From contig NC_045144.1 of the NCBI RefSeq assembly GCF_008831285.2, positions 5,724,575-5,788,574 on the forward strand: DNA of 64,000 nucleotides, in the 5' to 3' direction. A model generated the notes under the pieces. The model had not been told where the DNA came from. It ran no database searches and saw only the letters and a list, made by a program, of their open reading frames with translations. This DNA is from Nymphaea colorata (Eukaryota; Streptophyta; Magnoliopsida; Nymphaeales; Nymphaeaceae). This document shows, piece by piece, positions 21,456 to 35,935 of this stretch. Every line of letters begins with the position of its first letter. Positions within the stretch are counted from its first letter, which is position 1. Made by a program: the position numbers and the translations under genes.

Positions 21456-23377
21456 TCACACAATGCCTTGTAGTTTTCTTGCATAGCCGAGTGTCTGATT
21501 GATGAGCTGCAAAGATGGGATCTCCTTGCAAGCTGTTGTTCCCTTCGCCTTCTGGAAAAACACACAGCCATTTCTTACCTCCCAGTCAGGATGCTCCTGC
21601 ACAAAATCCGTAGCAGCATAATTTTAGCAATGGAAATCCGTCAATGATCAAATATCAGGAGATAAAGCAGATTGGTCTACTTTTTATCCAAGAGATAAAA
21701 TGTGAGCAACATCAAGTGTTTGATGGATTTCAGCTTGGTGCCAATACACCAAGGAGAATAACAAGAGAACCATATATGGAGAGAAAATCCCTGATGAGTG
21801 GACATGATCAAACGATACTAGGGAAGCGTAGCTAGCATGAAACAAGATCAAAATATACCACCCCCACATGGATACTTGAATTTTATTCCAGTTTTGCAAC
21901 CCTTTCTTTGCTAATGGCTAGCCTCTTGGCAACCAGATCCATGTCATACAGGCAAAAAAAGTTGACATAACATCCATTGATTTGGTTAGTGGCAACTTTT
22001 CTAAAAGCAGTAAATACTAAATAAGAACCTAAAGAATTAAAAATTGCATGTGAAACGTGAGGCAGAGGAAGCGATGGGGTTATGCCTCAGTAACAGGGTC
22101 ACAAGCAGGAAAAGATAATGTTGGACAAGTGGACCTTAACACACAAATTGACATCCTATGTTCTTCCGAGATTTTCTATTGTACCAACCAAGATGCAACC
22201 TTACCAACCCACCACTCTTACGATAAGGGCCAATGATGCAGTAATGAGAAGGGTTAGCTATAATCCCCATGGAAGAATGCAACGGAAGCAAGAGCAAGGA
22301 AAATAACGAAGCAAATAAGGGTTTCAATTAATCAACTTCACTAACTACAAATGAATCACACGTACTAAATAAAGAGCCAAACAAATAAATCAAATATATG
22401 GATCCAATATGGATTCAAACTGAATCTAATATGAAATGAACTGCTCCCGCATCAGGCATGCTTCCTGGTTTCAGGCAACAGAAATGTTTTCCTTTTTTTT
22501 TTCGGCATGATCGATGGACTACAGGACACAGGTTCAATTATTCCAATCAGATATTGAAAGCCTGGGCCAACACACTGCAAAGATGGAATAGGCCAATACA
22601 GGTCATAGATGTCTCAACCCCAACTAGGTAGTTTTCTGAAGCATCATACGGTGGTAGTTCTCCATTTGAAGCTCCAATGGAATGTCCTTGGTGATACCAA
22701 CTACTGTAAGACACCAACTGCAGGTTCAAACAACTAAGGAAGCTAATTAATCCAGGCGAGGTTCAGATCGTGTACAACTCATCTGAGATCCAAACAAACC
22801 CAACTTATTTAGATAAATCTGCACTTAGCCTCAACATCGGTAAAGTGAAGAAACTCATACATGAAAGAAAAAGGCAAAATACTGGTTAACTTTGTACCTC
22901 AGTAATATATTCTAAGAGTTCTTGTTCAGAAGAGAACATCAAGATCCGTTTAGCATCAGCAATGGTCAAGTAATCATAGGCTTTTTCACTGCAACCTGCT
23001 ATTTCTTCACTGCAGGGAAAATATCACAATTAAAAGTGAGTACCTGTGCTAACAAGGTCTGTCATTTTATTCTCAACATTAAACATAGCCTAAAAGGTAA
23101 AGGAGGCACTACCGGACTGTCTTTGCAAGGAGATCCATGTAGTAGACATTAGGTGCTATGTGGAACAGTTTGCCTAGCACTTAGCACACGATTGTAGAAT
23201 CCATCCATAAAAGACTGCTTGAGCTCTAGAGCATGCTTAATACAAGGATTCTCCAATGCACTAGCAGGAAGAAGCTCCAGTTCAGTGTGAAATTCTGCTA
23301 TTCTATTCTGAACCAGAAGCCTTAGAAGATTTAGGCCCTCGATTTGATACTCCGGAGGTGATGGAGGAATAAGGCCA
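21456..23377 (-). pseudogene. RPN12: RPN12 (26S proteasome lid subunit) pseudogene, copy B
   Basis: Three exons of the 3' half of RPN12 are recognisable on the minus strand: 23377-23113 (GLIPPSP ... [20 protein letters not shown] ... SARQTVPH), 23009-22898 (EEIAGCSEKAYDYLTIADAK) and 21596-21456 (EHPDWEV ... KEIPSLQLINQTL, ending in a stop). Splice sites are GT-AG. The N-terminal exons are missing, so the unit was copied 5'-truncated. One extra base near 23152 turns the TYVYYMDLL region into ACC TAA, a frameshift and immediate stop. The end also differs from the usual RELERIV (here RKLQGIV). RPN12 is an essential lid subunit, so the working gene must be elsewhere. Positions 21597-22897 are intron; 23378-24351 hold no gene. 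Confidence 0.9.
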
Positions 23378-24351
23378 CTGCAGCACAAGTGTTGAATTGT
23401 CAAGGAGAATAACAAGGTAAACAAAGAAAATACTGTCAAGCACAATTTGGAACAGCGAATAATATGCATCCATCTTTCTCTTCATCAACAAATCAGACGA
23501 CTTCAAAGGAGGACACCGACACATGAAGACATCCAAAAGATTCAGGTCTGCTGTTAAATACAACTTCATTGATATATCAGAACATGCATTCCCCATAACA
23601 CAGAATCTGGATTGATATGAATGTCAGTGTTGAGTACATATATGAAATGCCAGACATGTGAAGAGCTCCCTTGACATCGCTATGAGGATGGGCTTAAGCC
23701 TTAAGGCCCTCCGACTGAAGGAGGTTAAGATTTCAAAACAGAAGGGGTTGTGTCTCGTCATCATAATCTGGAAAAGGTTTGCCAAATATGCACACCCCCC
23801 ACAGACAGAGCTATGCAGTGGCTGCCGAAGAATAGGCAGTTTCAATATTGGTTTGAAAAACTGACTAAATTGTTGGGAACAGACATGGACCATGTTTTCT
23901 ATCAAAAAATATGGTTTTTGTATCTTGAAACTCATCTTATTGTCGAGTTAACAAATCTCATAGATCAATGCCTTTAATTTCTAGCTTTCATGCAATAGAT
24001 CCACTCCGCAAAAACAGCACATGCTAACCATATCATTGATACAATTAAAAGAAAAACCAGCACAAGCAAAACAATCATGTCATATTATTCAATTGATCAA
24101 AGGTCTTATGGCAACGCATTTCACGTTGACCATGTACAAAGCGTCACTTAGCCAAAAGGCCTACACGTATGATCAGAAAGAATTACCTCCTCCCTTCACC
24201 CAAAAAAGACAAAAAAGAATACATCTGACAATCGTCCAAGAAGCCAATAGACTAATATGATTGAACAAGGCGTGGAGAAGGAGACACAAATTAAAAGAAA
24301 AAAGGGTTAGCGAAAGATTTTTTATTTGAAAAAGGAACGAGAAGAAAAAAT

Positions 24352-25332
24352 CTAAAACTCATAATTCATACTATCATCATCATAACCCAAGTGGGAGAGA
24401 CCAAGGGTGCAGGCATCATAGAAAGAGCTCCCAATATCGATCTGACCGTTAAGGCCATCGGTGGTGAAGCCGAGATTGGGGTTGGCCTGTTTTGACATTG
24501 GCAAACACGAGGGGATGCAATCATCAGTATTAAAATCAGAGAGATCAATGGTGTAGGCATCATCTTCTTCGCTGGAGAAGGAGCTCCCGATGTCGATCTG
24601 GCTGTTAAGGCCACCGGTGGTGAAGCCATGATCGAAGTTGGCCGGTTCGAACATTGGCAAGTACAATGGGTTGCCATCATTAGCCTTAAAACCATAGCCA
24701 CTAGTACTGATAAAGGAAGAGGCTAGATGCCCGAAAGCAGGGGGAGGAGGAGGGGGAAGGGCAGTCAATCCGGCATCAAATCCAATGCGGGTGTTACCAG
24801 GCATCCTGAGCATGAGCTCCTCGTCGAGCCCCGTTAGCGTCGATTTCAACTCCTCCATGGCCGGAAGAAGGTCGTCCAGTAGGCCGCAGTCGAGGTTGTT
24901 CAGGTCTGCATCCCAGCCGTCGATCGCCTGCGCATTGCATGTCTTGTCCTGCGGACGTTTTCTCTCCTCCTCGGCCTGCTGGAAGAGTCCGTCGTGCTGC
25001 TGGTTGATATCACGCATGGGGCTGGATTGGTGTGTAGCAGGGTCCGCATCCGACGTGCGCCGGGTGGGGAGGGAAGAAGACGGGGACGACACATTGAGAA
25101 AGCGGTGGACGACCGAGTGCACGGAGGGGCTGCCGAATGAGTAGGATTTTCCGGCGGGGGAGAAGACAATCACGGCAATCTCTGCACCGCATAGGATGGA
25201 CAGCTCGCTGGCCTTCTTCGTGAGGCCGTTCCGACGCTTCGAGAAGCACACGTGACGCTTGTCTTTGTCCTCAATCTTCTTTATTTCAATCTTTCGACGT
25301 CCCATTCTCCGACTCGGACCCTTATTCACCAT
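24352..25332 (-). CDS. Type I (M-alpha, AGL62-like) MADS-box protein, copy B
   Basis: A 326-residue paralogue of the protein at 651-1631, with the full MADS domain at residues 10-79 and the same C-terminal 52-residue repeat. It is the most diverged of the three over the middle and end: TRRTSDAD instead of [19 protein letters not shown] instead of [18 protein letters not shown] instead of DLLDDLL, and SMNYEF instead of IMNYEF at the C-terminus. Position 38 is Thr (GLTKKASEL), unusual because this helix position is normally hydrophobic. The frame is fully open, with no stop or frameshift, although the RPN12 piece 1 kb away is broken. The start is chosen as for copy A. Confidence 0.9.
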   Translation of the reverse strand: MVNKGPSRRMGRRKIEIKKIEDKDKRHVCFSKRRNGLTKKASELSILCGAEIAVIVFSPAGKSYSFGSPSVHSVVHRFLNVSSPSSSLPTRRTSDADPATHQSSPMRDINQQHDGLFQQAEEERKRPQDKTCNAQAIDGWDADLNNLDCGLLDDLLPAMEELKSTLTGLDEELMLRMPGNTRIGFDAGLTALPPPPPPAFGHLASSFISTSGYGFKANDGNPLYLPMFEPANFDHGFTTGGLNSQIDIGSSFSSEEDDAYTIDLSDFNTDDCIPSCLPMSKQANPNLGFTTDGLNGQIDIGSSFYDACTLGLSHLGYDDDSMNYEF

Positions 25333-25381
25333 AATGGAATGATCTGTTGATAATGAAGGACGACAAATACAACCTGTTAAT

Positions 25382-25646
25382 CTGCAGAAGGGACTAAGAA
25401 GGAGAAGAGGAAGGGACGACGGGTGATTGATCATCGCCGCCGGCCGCTCTAAGTCGGATGCAAGGAAAGCGTGGGGTCCGTCCTGAGACGACCCTGCCCT
25501 CTTTCAAAAACGAAGGAACTACTGGGGGTCGCCTTCGTCCGTGGCCGACGCAACCTACCCAGATAGAGAAAGACAGAGAGAGGGACGTCCGTGGCCGATG
25601 CAACCTACCCAGAGACAGAGAGACGGAGAAAGGGAGAGAGACTCAC
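25382..25646 (-). other. Predicted leader intron of MADS B
   Basis: A consensus donor CAG|GTGAGT at 25646 and a polypyrimidine tract followed by CTGCAG at 25382 define a 265-bp intron ending 49 bases before the ATG. It contains the 50-bp tandem repeat seen in copy A. Confidence 0.65.
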
Positions 25647-26690
25647 CTGAGGGAGCTTGGAGACGGCCTCGAGGAAGGACGGGAAGGTGGAGAGAGCGCA
25701 GAGAAGGGAAGGAGAGAGAAGACAGCAGAGAGACTCTGCCCGTCTTCTTGAAAGAAATGGCGCGTTCGATGTTAATAGCGCCCCTTTTTGAAAAATGGCG
25801 CGCTGCCCGTTGGACGTTAACATCTGCGCTTTCAAGAAAGTTGGACTTACCTGAATTTCTTTTCACACGATTGCGGAGTTATCGTTACAGTTGAGAGCAA
25901 TCCATATGCGTCAAAAGAAATGAAAGATATTCTGGTAATTATTTAAAACAAATTCTTGTGTTAATCTTTTTCACCTTTTTCGATTTTTTGTCTTAACAAA
26001 AAGTTTTCAATTTTTAATTCACTGAGTGTACCTTTTCGATTTTTTTGTATTAACAAAGAGTTTTCTGTTTTTAATTAACTGAGAGTATATTTGTCAATAG
26101 CCATACTAACACATGAAAATTAAGTACACCAACTTACTTAAGCAACTTCGTTACAAGGTTGTTCTTTAACAAAAAAATCTAAACATAATTTCAACACATA
26201 ATATTTTAAGTTTACGTACACTTCATAAAATGGCATATGTAGCAAAGTTTCCCCGTTTTAGATGTTTACATATGAGTTAATTAAGTCATGACGTCACCTA
26301 ATACAAACTTATGCATTAAGTATTTTTTAAAATTGCTTAACGTAATATATATATATATAAGCATTTATTCCACCAATTTTAAGCAATAAAAAAAATAATA
26401 AATGAGAATTTTCTACTTTCGTATAAAAATATTGATATCAATTCAAAATAGCTATTAAAATGCTAAAAAAGCTGTACAAAGTAAAATATATTTGTGATTT
26501 CTCCACATTTTTTCTATTTTTCTGTTTTCTTTATATTATTTTTCCAAAAAAAAATGTAGCCTCGTGCAGAACATATACGTACAAGAACATTCTATTTGGG
26601 TCAAAAAACAATAGCAAGTCTTGTAAGTATACATCAAATCGCTTTAGTAAAACCCAACAAAGACGGTTGTGCTGTCATGGAGTCGTTCTA

Positions 26691-27912
<1,222 letters not shown>

Positions 27913-30238
27913 GTTAAGCTTTCATTATGGCCTCGTTTCAAGATGGTTTTTGACTTGCATCTTAATAGTTTACGGAATGCTAATGTTAAAACCTTGTGGG
28001 AAGATGATATCCATCCACATTATGTGATGAGACGTTATGCTGAATTCACTGCATCTCTCATTCATCTTAATGTTGATTATGGAGATGGAAAGGTAAGCAA
28101 ATAAATGCTCAGACTTGCTGATTAATTCTCTTTCTTTTGGATATTGTATTAATGTTCCATTGTGTATGGCCTGAAAGTATGTTTTACAAGTTTGATTTTT
28201 TATCATTTTATACTGGGCAATTGTTTTGTCAGTGCTTTGTCACATGGGTAATATTTTGGTTGGCTTCAGTCTCCTTTATATACTTATTCTGGAAGCTGAA
28301 ATACACTATTTATGTTCTCATATCATATGTATGGTCGTTCCTATCTGACATATAAAATACTATGTTAAAGATGTCCAGATGCATCTCTCAATGTGTGCTA
28401 ATCATTTCCTTCTTTTTATTGGTAGCCTGAATTGAATTTAGACAGATTGCCAATGGCTGTGGATGATTTGCTGGTTAAGCTTGCGAGAATGTTTCCCAAA
28501 GCAAAGCAGCAAATCATATTTCTCATAAACAATTGTGACATGACAATTGCTGTTTTGGAGGTAGATATATCTTCGTATTCTGTCCATCCGTGTTGATCTT
28601 TTGGGTGAACAATGTTTAGATTCACATAGTCACAAATAACGTTTCGGGGTTTAAAACGGCGAAGTTTTACTTGGGTATAATATGGTGAACTTGAAAAAAA
28701 AGGACAAAAAAGGGAAAAATATTGTAAATTTTTAAAAATTTTAAAAAGCTAAAAATGGAGGAAAAATAAAGTTAGTGAAAAAACTAATAACACAAACATC
28801 AGAAGATAAGTAGATTTTGGAACAAATAAAAATAGAAAATGAACAAAAAAAACCTGTTTGGCATTAAAAAAACTGAAAAAAAAAAAGTGAAAAAAAATGT
28901 TTTTTTTTTCGTTTTTAAAATTAAAAAAAAAAAGTGTGCTTTTTTTTTTAGTTTTAAACGGCCATTTAATTTATGGCGTTTTTTTTTAAAAAAAACACAT
29001 TTTCTGTGACTATAGAACCTTAGAAGCATTTCCTGCTGTAATCCTAACGGGAACTTGTGTGTGTTCATTTTTCCAAGAAGCAGGTACTGAATGTGAAAAA
29101 ATGCAGCTTCACTTTGAAGAGCTTTTGAAGGGTAACAGTGCTATATTTGTGGTAAGTTTTGTTGACTTAATAATTTCTAATACTTGATACTTGAAAGTTT
29201 CAAGTTAATCAATCAATTGATCTTCTTAATGGGTGTCAGTGAGGGGACCGGATGTCAGCACACCAGGAACCCATACTTGAAGACCATGTTTATGCAATTG
29301 CTTGCTAGATATTTTTTAGTTGTTCATTCCTCCACTGATTCATTTTAACACCGGAAAACTTTTATTAATCTTTTGGTCTCTTTTCCTATATTTTAGAAAC
29401 CAATGATCTTTTCTCGTGCATACCCCTTTTCCTAGGCCTTTTCACTGTATTTCAAGCTGGAAAATTCCTATTTAGATTTTGACGTCTCATGAATGGCATG
29501 CAGAACAAACGCATGGAATCAGGCTACACAACTATGCATGTATTTTTGGTAGGTGGTTGGTTTTTCTTTTGTTTGTTGATTTGTTGTATTCTTTAATTGT
29601 TTCTCAATAATGGTGGGGGGCCAACTCTCAGCAGGTTTGCATAGGAACTATGCTTGTGTTTTTGCGTGTGTGTGCATGTGTTTGAGTGCGCACATGCACA
29701 ATCTATAAGAAATGTTGAAAGTTTGGAAGGAAAACAGGTTCGGAATGGTTAAATGTCTTATCCTTCTATATTTTCTTTTTGCCTGCAGGAGGAATTGCTG
29801 ATGGAGCACTTCAGTGACCTAATAATATTTGTAAAGGCCCGGGCAGGTAAATGTTGAAAGATGAAACCTCCTTTTTCCGGACTTTGTACGCAAGATTTCA
29901 ATATGCAGATGCTCACTCGGGATGGTTCTTCAGGTGAGGATGTGAATTCAAATTCCGACAGGCCAATCACTATCGCAGATGTTGAACCACTTGTTAAGGA
30001 CTTCGCAAGTCGTTGGAAGGCTGCAATAGAGCTCATGCATAAAGATGTCGTTACTTCGTTCAGTAATTTCTTGTGTGGCATGGATATCCTGAGAGCTGCA
30101 TTGACTCAGTTGCTTCTTTATTACACAAGGCTGTCAGATTGCGTAAAGCGAATTCCAGGGGGGCCTGCTCTTAACAAGGATCTAATATCCATATCCTCCA
30201 TCATGTATGAAATCAGAAAGTACTTGAGAACATTTTAG
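27913..30238 (+). pseudogene. VPS52: VPS52 (GARP/EARP tethering subunit) 3' fragment
   Basis: Five exons match the C-terminal ~250 residues of plant VPS52: 27913-28092 (WPRFKMVFDLHLNSLRNANV, HPHYVMRRYAEFTASLIHLN), 28426-28560, 29077-29151, 29789-29846 and 29934-30238 (VEPLVKDFASRWKAAIEL ... SFSNFLCGMDILRAAL ... MYEIRKYLRTF stop). Exon phases agree with one another. VPS52 is a subunit of a Golgi/endosome tethering complex and is usually about 700 residues; the first two thirds are missing. The acceptor of exon 3 should be an AG at 29075-29076 but reads AA, so splicing to the next AG would shift the frame. The last exon is very well kept, so the break is recent. An alternative is a real gene whose upstream exons I missed behind a long intron. 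Confidence 0.8.
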
Positions 30239-30952
30239 TTATTTTTATTGTATGAAGCTGCGATATGTGCATTCTGAGTATTACCATTAGCATCCAGGCT
30301 TCGCAGTTGTGTGCGAACTGGTCCTGATGCGGTCGCCAACAGTGTGGCATCATGTCAAGCATAAAGAGAACAGTTTTGTCAAAAGACAGATCAGTAAACA
30401 ATTTCTTTCATATTCAACTGCCACCACAAATTTCACATATTTTCATGAGGTGGGGTGTGGTTGGATAAAAAGATGAACTGAACTTGCACCATCTACAAGC
30501 CAGAAATGTCCACAATATATAGAACAGAACCAGAAGCAGACAATGTTCCTCTAAGGTAGGTAGTTGATTTTTCTTTGTCTTTTTCTTCTTTCTTCTGGTC
30601 GTAGATAAGGTTGCATTCGTCTCTCTATTGTGATATGGCATCCAGTGGAGAGCGAGTTCAGGTACGAGTTCCTTTTAGTTTCTTCTGCCAGGCCAGTTAT
30701 GAGTTCTGGATTTTTCCTATACCTTCATTTCGGACAATCATAATGCCATAAGAGGGGAGGACGTATCACAAAGAAAATGAAGTCCTTGCCCTTTTCCTCC
30801 AACCCCCGTAGTCCATGGCTGCTTTCAGGCCAACGGGGGAAACAAGACATCCATCAACTAAGTATTGTGCATTTACCCTTTGCAGTCATAAGAGTAGCAT
30901 TTATGAAAATCAAATTACCACACTTCAGTCCACCAGTTTGACATGCTACACC
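30239..30952. other. Downstream flank of the VPS52 fragment
   Basis: No gene seen. It runs from the VPS52 stop codon to the left edge of duplicon C at about 30953. Confidence 0.5.
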
Positions 30953-32847
30953 ATGCCCCTGGGACATGCCAGGAAACAACTGATAAGTGAAGGTACTATT
31001 TAAAATGCATTATCTGGCTTAATCAATTGTTAATTAGATGACACTCAAACCTGGTTGGGTTTTCAATTAGGTTTTCGCAAACCCCTTGGCTGATTATGTT
31101 GGCATCACTTAATACTGCGATTACTCATCTATGGAAATGCTTAGAGCATTCAATTTCATGTCATTTAAGCAGTTTTTAGGAGGGTCTGCAACTTCCTTCA
31201 CTCACTCCCACCAGCAACTTCCTCTCTGCTAGCCAGAGCCGGTCGGAGTCCCCTTTCGAGCAGCCAGGCAGGCATCTGTCTGTAGTCCTGTGCGGAAGGG
31301 CTCTTGACCTCTTGTTCAGTAGAGCAAAGGTCCACGGGGGAGAATATGCTGATGACTCCCAAGAGCTTTTATCAATGGAGTCGTTTGATGTCAAAAAGGT
31401 CCCAAGTGTTTGGTTGTTACTGATTCAAGCGGTACGAGTTGAGATTTGAATGCCGCAAGGCAGTTCAGTTCCTATCTACTGCTGGGTGTTAAATAAGAGA
31501 GCATTGTAGACCATGTTCATGAGAGTAATGTCAAAAGATAACTAGGAACATTACAAATTGAAATTTTGACACAGCTCTTTGACTAGGTAGATGAGTAATA
31601 AAAACAATTAATAAGTTGTGATGAGACAACTGGTCTACTATGGCCTGGAAATGCCTGCCCACCAATGAACCTCAAGAAGAAAAGAAAAACCAGGCTTCAT
31701 TGATATTTTTTATTTATTGATGCCATTGCAGAGTAGAGCAGAGGCGTCGCTTTAAAGGTTCTACAACCCGGTTATTACTTAACCAGGGGATTGAAAAAAG
31801 ACGAACCGCATTGAAAACCTGGTCCGGTCCGATTAATCTCTTTTTTCTGTGCGTGGTATTTTTTAGCAAGTCATTCTTTTGGCATAGCTGTTCCAATACC
31901 GTACATATTTTTTTTGGTGTTAATCCTCATTTCATCCTTCGCCCAAAAAGAAAGAGAAAAGGAAAAGAAAAACGTTCTAAAAGAAGATATAGATTGATCA
32001 CCTTTGAACTCTTCATAGTTCATAGTAATACTTCCTGTGTTCAACACCCAGAAACAGCATAGTAAAGAACTGATATCTGTAACACGAAAAGATGCCTGAA
32101 ACATGAAGGCGAAGCAAGCCAGGTGCTACCATGTTTAGTTTCAGGTATATCCATCGAAATTAATAGGGCATAGAAGAGGCTCCTTATGTTACTTTTGAAC
32201 AATTTTCTTTATATATCATAAAGTTAAGACCTCGTAGGTTCTTATAGGAGACCACCAACAATCATCATACAGTAACATGACCTCTTGATATGCCATCAAT
32301 ACAAATCAGGTTGCAGAAGGACGACAGGGAAGTCATCCTCTCACTTGGTCAACGTATCAAAGTCGAAGACGCTGCCAGTCTTCTTTACCAGGCGCTCAGC
32401 AAACTCTTAATTTCAACTGAGGCGAACTCCACAGAAGCAAAGAATGAAAAAGTAACCGACGCAAACTAAAATTGCAAATGGCGACACTATGTTAGATTCC
32501 ACGCAATCAGGTTGAATCAATCTCATGGACTCTTTAGGTACAGCAACAAGTGTATGTGTGGTGCTAAAGAGGAAAAGAACAGGAAAAGAAGGACAGTGCA
32601 CAACAGAAACCTGTAATAAAATTCTAAATGTAGCTTCTATACCATGTCAATTAAACATAATATTGTGAAGGAGAATGAAATGGCAAAGAAAAATGAGAAA
32701 GAAGTGAAAGGCAATCTACATTGCGCAGTCATCGACATTGTCAAACAGCAGCACGTGTGTACCCTCATAAGTTCCCTTTTCCATCCAGGAGCAACAAGTC
32801 GAAGGGGAGAAAATAACATCACAATTTTGACATGTTGTCGGACACCA

Positions 32848-34793
32848 TCACACAATGCGTTCTAGTTCTCTTGCATAGCTGAGTGTCTGATTGATGAGCT
32901 GCAAAGATGGGATCTCCTTGCAAGGTGTTGTTTCCTTCGCCTTCTAGAAAAACACACAGCCATTTCCTACCTCCCAATCAGGATGCTCCTGCACAAAAAC
33001 AGTAGCAGCATAATGTTAGCAATCCAAATCCGTTAATGTGAGCAACATCAAGTGTTTGACGGATTTCAGCTTGGTGCCAATACACCAAGGTGAATAACAA
33101 GAGAACCATATATGGAGAGAAAATCCCTGATGAGTGGACATGATCAAACGATACTAGGGAAGCGTAGCTAGCATGAAACAAGATCAAAATATACCACCCC
33201 CACATGGATACTTGAATTTTATTCCAGTTTTGCAACCCTTTCTTTGCTAATGGCTAGCCTCTTGGCAACCAGATCCATGTCATACAGGCAAAAAAAGTTG
33301 ACATAACATCCATTGATTTGGTTAGTGGCAACTTTTCTAAAAGCAGTAAATACTAAATAAGAACCTAAAGAATTAAAAATTGCATGTGAAACGTGAGGCA
33401 GAGGAAGCGATGGGGTTATGCCTCAGTAACAGGGTCACAAGCAGGAAAAGATAATGTTGGACAAGTGGACCTTAAAACACAAATTGACATCCTATGTTCT
33501 TCCGAGATTTTCTATTGTACCAACCAAGATGCAACCTTACCAACCCACCACTCTTACGATAAGGGCCAATGATGCAGTAATGAGAAGGGTTAGCTATAAT
33601 CCCCATGGAAGAATGCAACGGAAGCAAGAGCAAGGAAAATAACGAAGCAAATAAGGGTTTCAATTAATCAACTTCACTAACTACAAATGAATCACACGTT
33701 GCCTATAAATAGAGCATCCTAATTAATTGGATCTTGGATTCACTATCTATATAAAAAGGTCCAAGTTGAACTTAATAAACAAAAACAAATAAAGAACCAA
33801 ACAAATAAATCAAATATATGGATCCAATACGGTTTCAAACTGAATCTAATATGAAATGAACTGCTCCTGCATCAGGCATGCTTCCTGGTTTCTGCCAACA
33901 GAAATGTTTTCCTTTTTTTTTTCGGCATGATCGATGGACTACAGGACACAGGTTCAATGATTCCAATCAGATATTGAAAGCCCCAGGCCAACTCACTGCA
34001 AAGATGGAATAGGCCAATACAGGTCATAGATGTCTCAACCCCAACTAGGTAGTTTTCTGAATCATCATACGTAGTTCTCCATTTGAAGCTCCAATGGAAT
34101 GTCCTTGGTGATACCAACTACTGCAAGACACCAACTGCAGGTTCAAACAACTAAAGAAGCTAATTAATCCAGGTCAGGTTCAGATCGTGTACAAATAATC
34201 TGAGATCCAAACAAACCCAACTTATTTGGATAAATCTGCACTTAGCCTCAACATCGGTAAAGTGAAGAAACTCATACATGAAAGAAAAAGGCAAAATAAT
34301 GGTTAACTTTGTACCTCAGTAATATATTCTAAGAGTTCTTGTTCAGAAGAGAACATCAAGATCTGTTTAGCATCAGGAATGGTCAAGTAATCATAGGCTT
34401 TTTCACTGCAACCTGCTATTTCATCACTGCAGGGAAAATATCACAATTAAAAGTGAATATCTGTGCTAACAAGGTCTGTTATTTTATTCTCAACATTAAA
34501 CATAGCCTAAAAGGTAAAGGATGAATTACCGGACTGTCTTTGCAAGGAGATCCATGTAGTAGACGTAGGTGCGATGTGGAACAGTTTGCCTAGCACTTGG
34601 CACATGATTGTAGGCTCCTTCCATAAAAGACTGCTCGAGCTATACAGCATGCTTAATACAAGGATTCTCCAATGCACTAGCAGGAAGAAGCTCCAGTTCA
34701 GTGTGAAATTCTGCTATTCTATTCTGAACCAGAAGCCTTAGAAGATTTGGGCCCAAGATTTGATACTCCTGAGGTGATGGAGGAATAAGGCCA
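32848..34793 (-). pseudogene. RPN12: RPN12 pseudogene, copy C
   Basis: The same three 3' exons as copy B: 34793-34530, 34426-34315 and 32988-32848. The region that is frameshifted in B is intact here (TYVYYMDLLAKTVR) and the end is the usual RELERIV. It has its own lesions: GAG to TAG within the KHAVELEQS segment near 34644 (read KHAV-stop-LEQS), and CAG to TAG within VFFQKAK near 32946. The 5' exons are absent as in B. The two copies were therefore disabled by different mutations, after duplication of a fragment already lacking its 5' end. Positions 32989-34314 are introns; 34794-35935 hold no gene. Confidence 0.9.
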
Positions 34794-35935
34794 CTGCAGT
34801 ACAAGTGTTGAATTGTCAAGGAGAATGACAAGGCAAACAAAGAAAATACTGTCAAGCACAATTTGGCAAAGCAAATAATATGCATCCATCTTTCTCTTCA
34901 TCAACAAATCAGATGACTTCAAAGGAGGACACCGACACATGAAGACATCCAAAAGATTCAGGTCTGCCGTTAAATCCAACTTCAGCCAATGTTGAGAGTG
35001 GAAGTTCAAAAGGATCACGGGGCCGTCTTTCAAAGATATATCAGGATCCATGAGGAACAGAACAAATGATATCTACGGTTTTTTTTCGTTTTAATATATA
35101 AATATCAGGGCATCCTGATATATCAGAACATGCATTCCCCATAACACAGAATCTGGATTGATATGAATGTCAGTGTTGAGTACATATATGAAATGCCAGA
35201 CATAGGCAAGCCACAAATACTGGATAAATGGCCATACATGTGATGAGCTCCCTTGACATCGCTATGAGGATGGGCTTAAGCCTTAAGGCCTTCCGACTGA
35301 AGGAGGTTAAGATTTCAAAACAGAAGGGGTTGTGTCTCGTCATCATAATCTGGAAAAGGTTTGCCAAATATGCACACCCCCCACAGACAGAGCTATTCAG
35401 TGGCTGCCGAAGAATAGGCAGTTTCAATATTGCTTTGAAAAACTGACTAAATTGTTGGGAACAGACATGGACCATGTTTTCTATAAAAAAATATGGTTTT
35501 TGTATCTTGAAACTCATCTTATTGTCGAGTTAACAAATCTCATAGATCAATGCCTTTAATTTCTAGCTTTCATGCAATAGATCCACTCCGCAAAAACAGC
35601 ACATGCTAACCATATCATTGATACAATTAAAAGAAAAACCAGCACAAGCAAAACAATCATGTCATATTATTCAATTGATCAAAGGTCTTATGGCAACGCA
35701 CTTCACGTTGACCATGTACAAAGCGTCACTTAGCCAAAAGGCCTACACGTATGATCAGAAAGAATTACCTCCTCCCTTCACCCAAAAAAGACAAAAAAAG
35801 AATACATCTGACAATCCTCCAAGAAGCCAATAGACTAATATGATTGAACAAGGCGTGGAGAAGGAGACGCAAATTAAAAGAAAAAAAGGGTTAGCGAAAG
35901 ATTTTTTATTTGAAAAAGGAACGAGAAGAAAAAAT

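Larger units (their letters stand above)
18653..26690. repeat. Duplicon B
   Basis: An 8-kb unit collinear with duplicon C (30953-38183) and, in its last 3 kb, with duplicon A. The left edge is the CCCCTGGGACATGCCAG motif at 18655, shared with C at 30957. It holds an RPN12 pseudogene and MADS gene B. From 18653 to 21455 there is no gene; the sequence is the same kind as in C except for an insertion at about 19502-20325. Confidence 0.9.
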
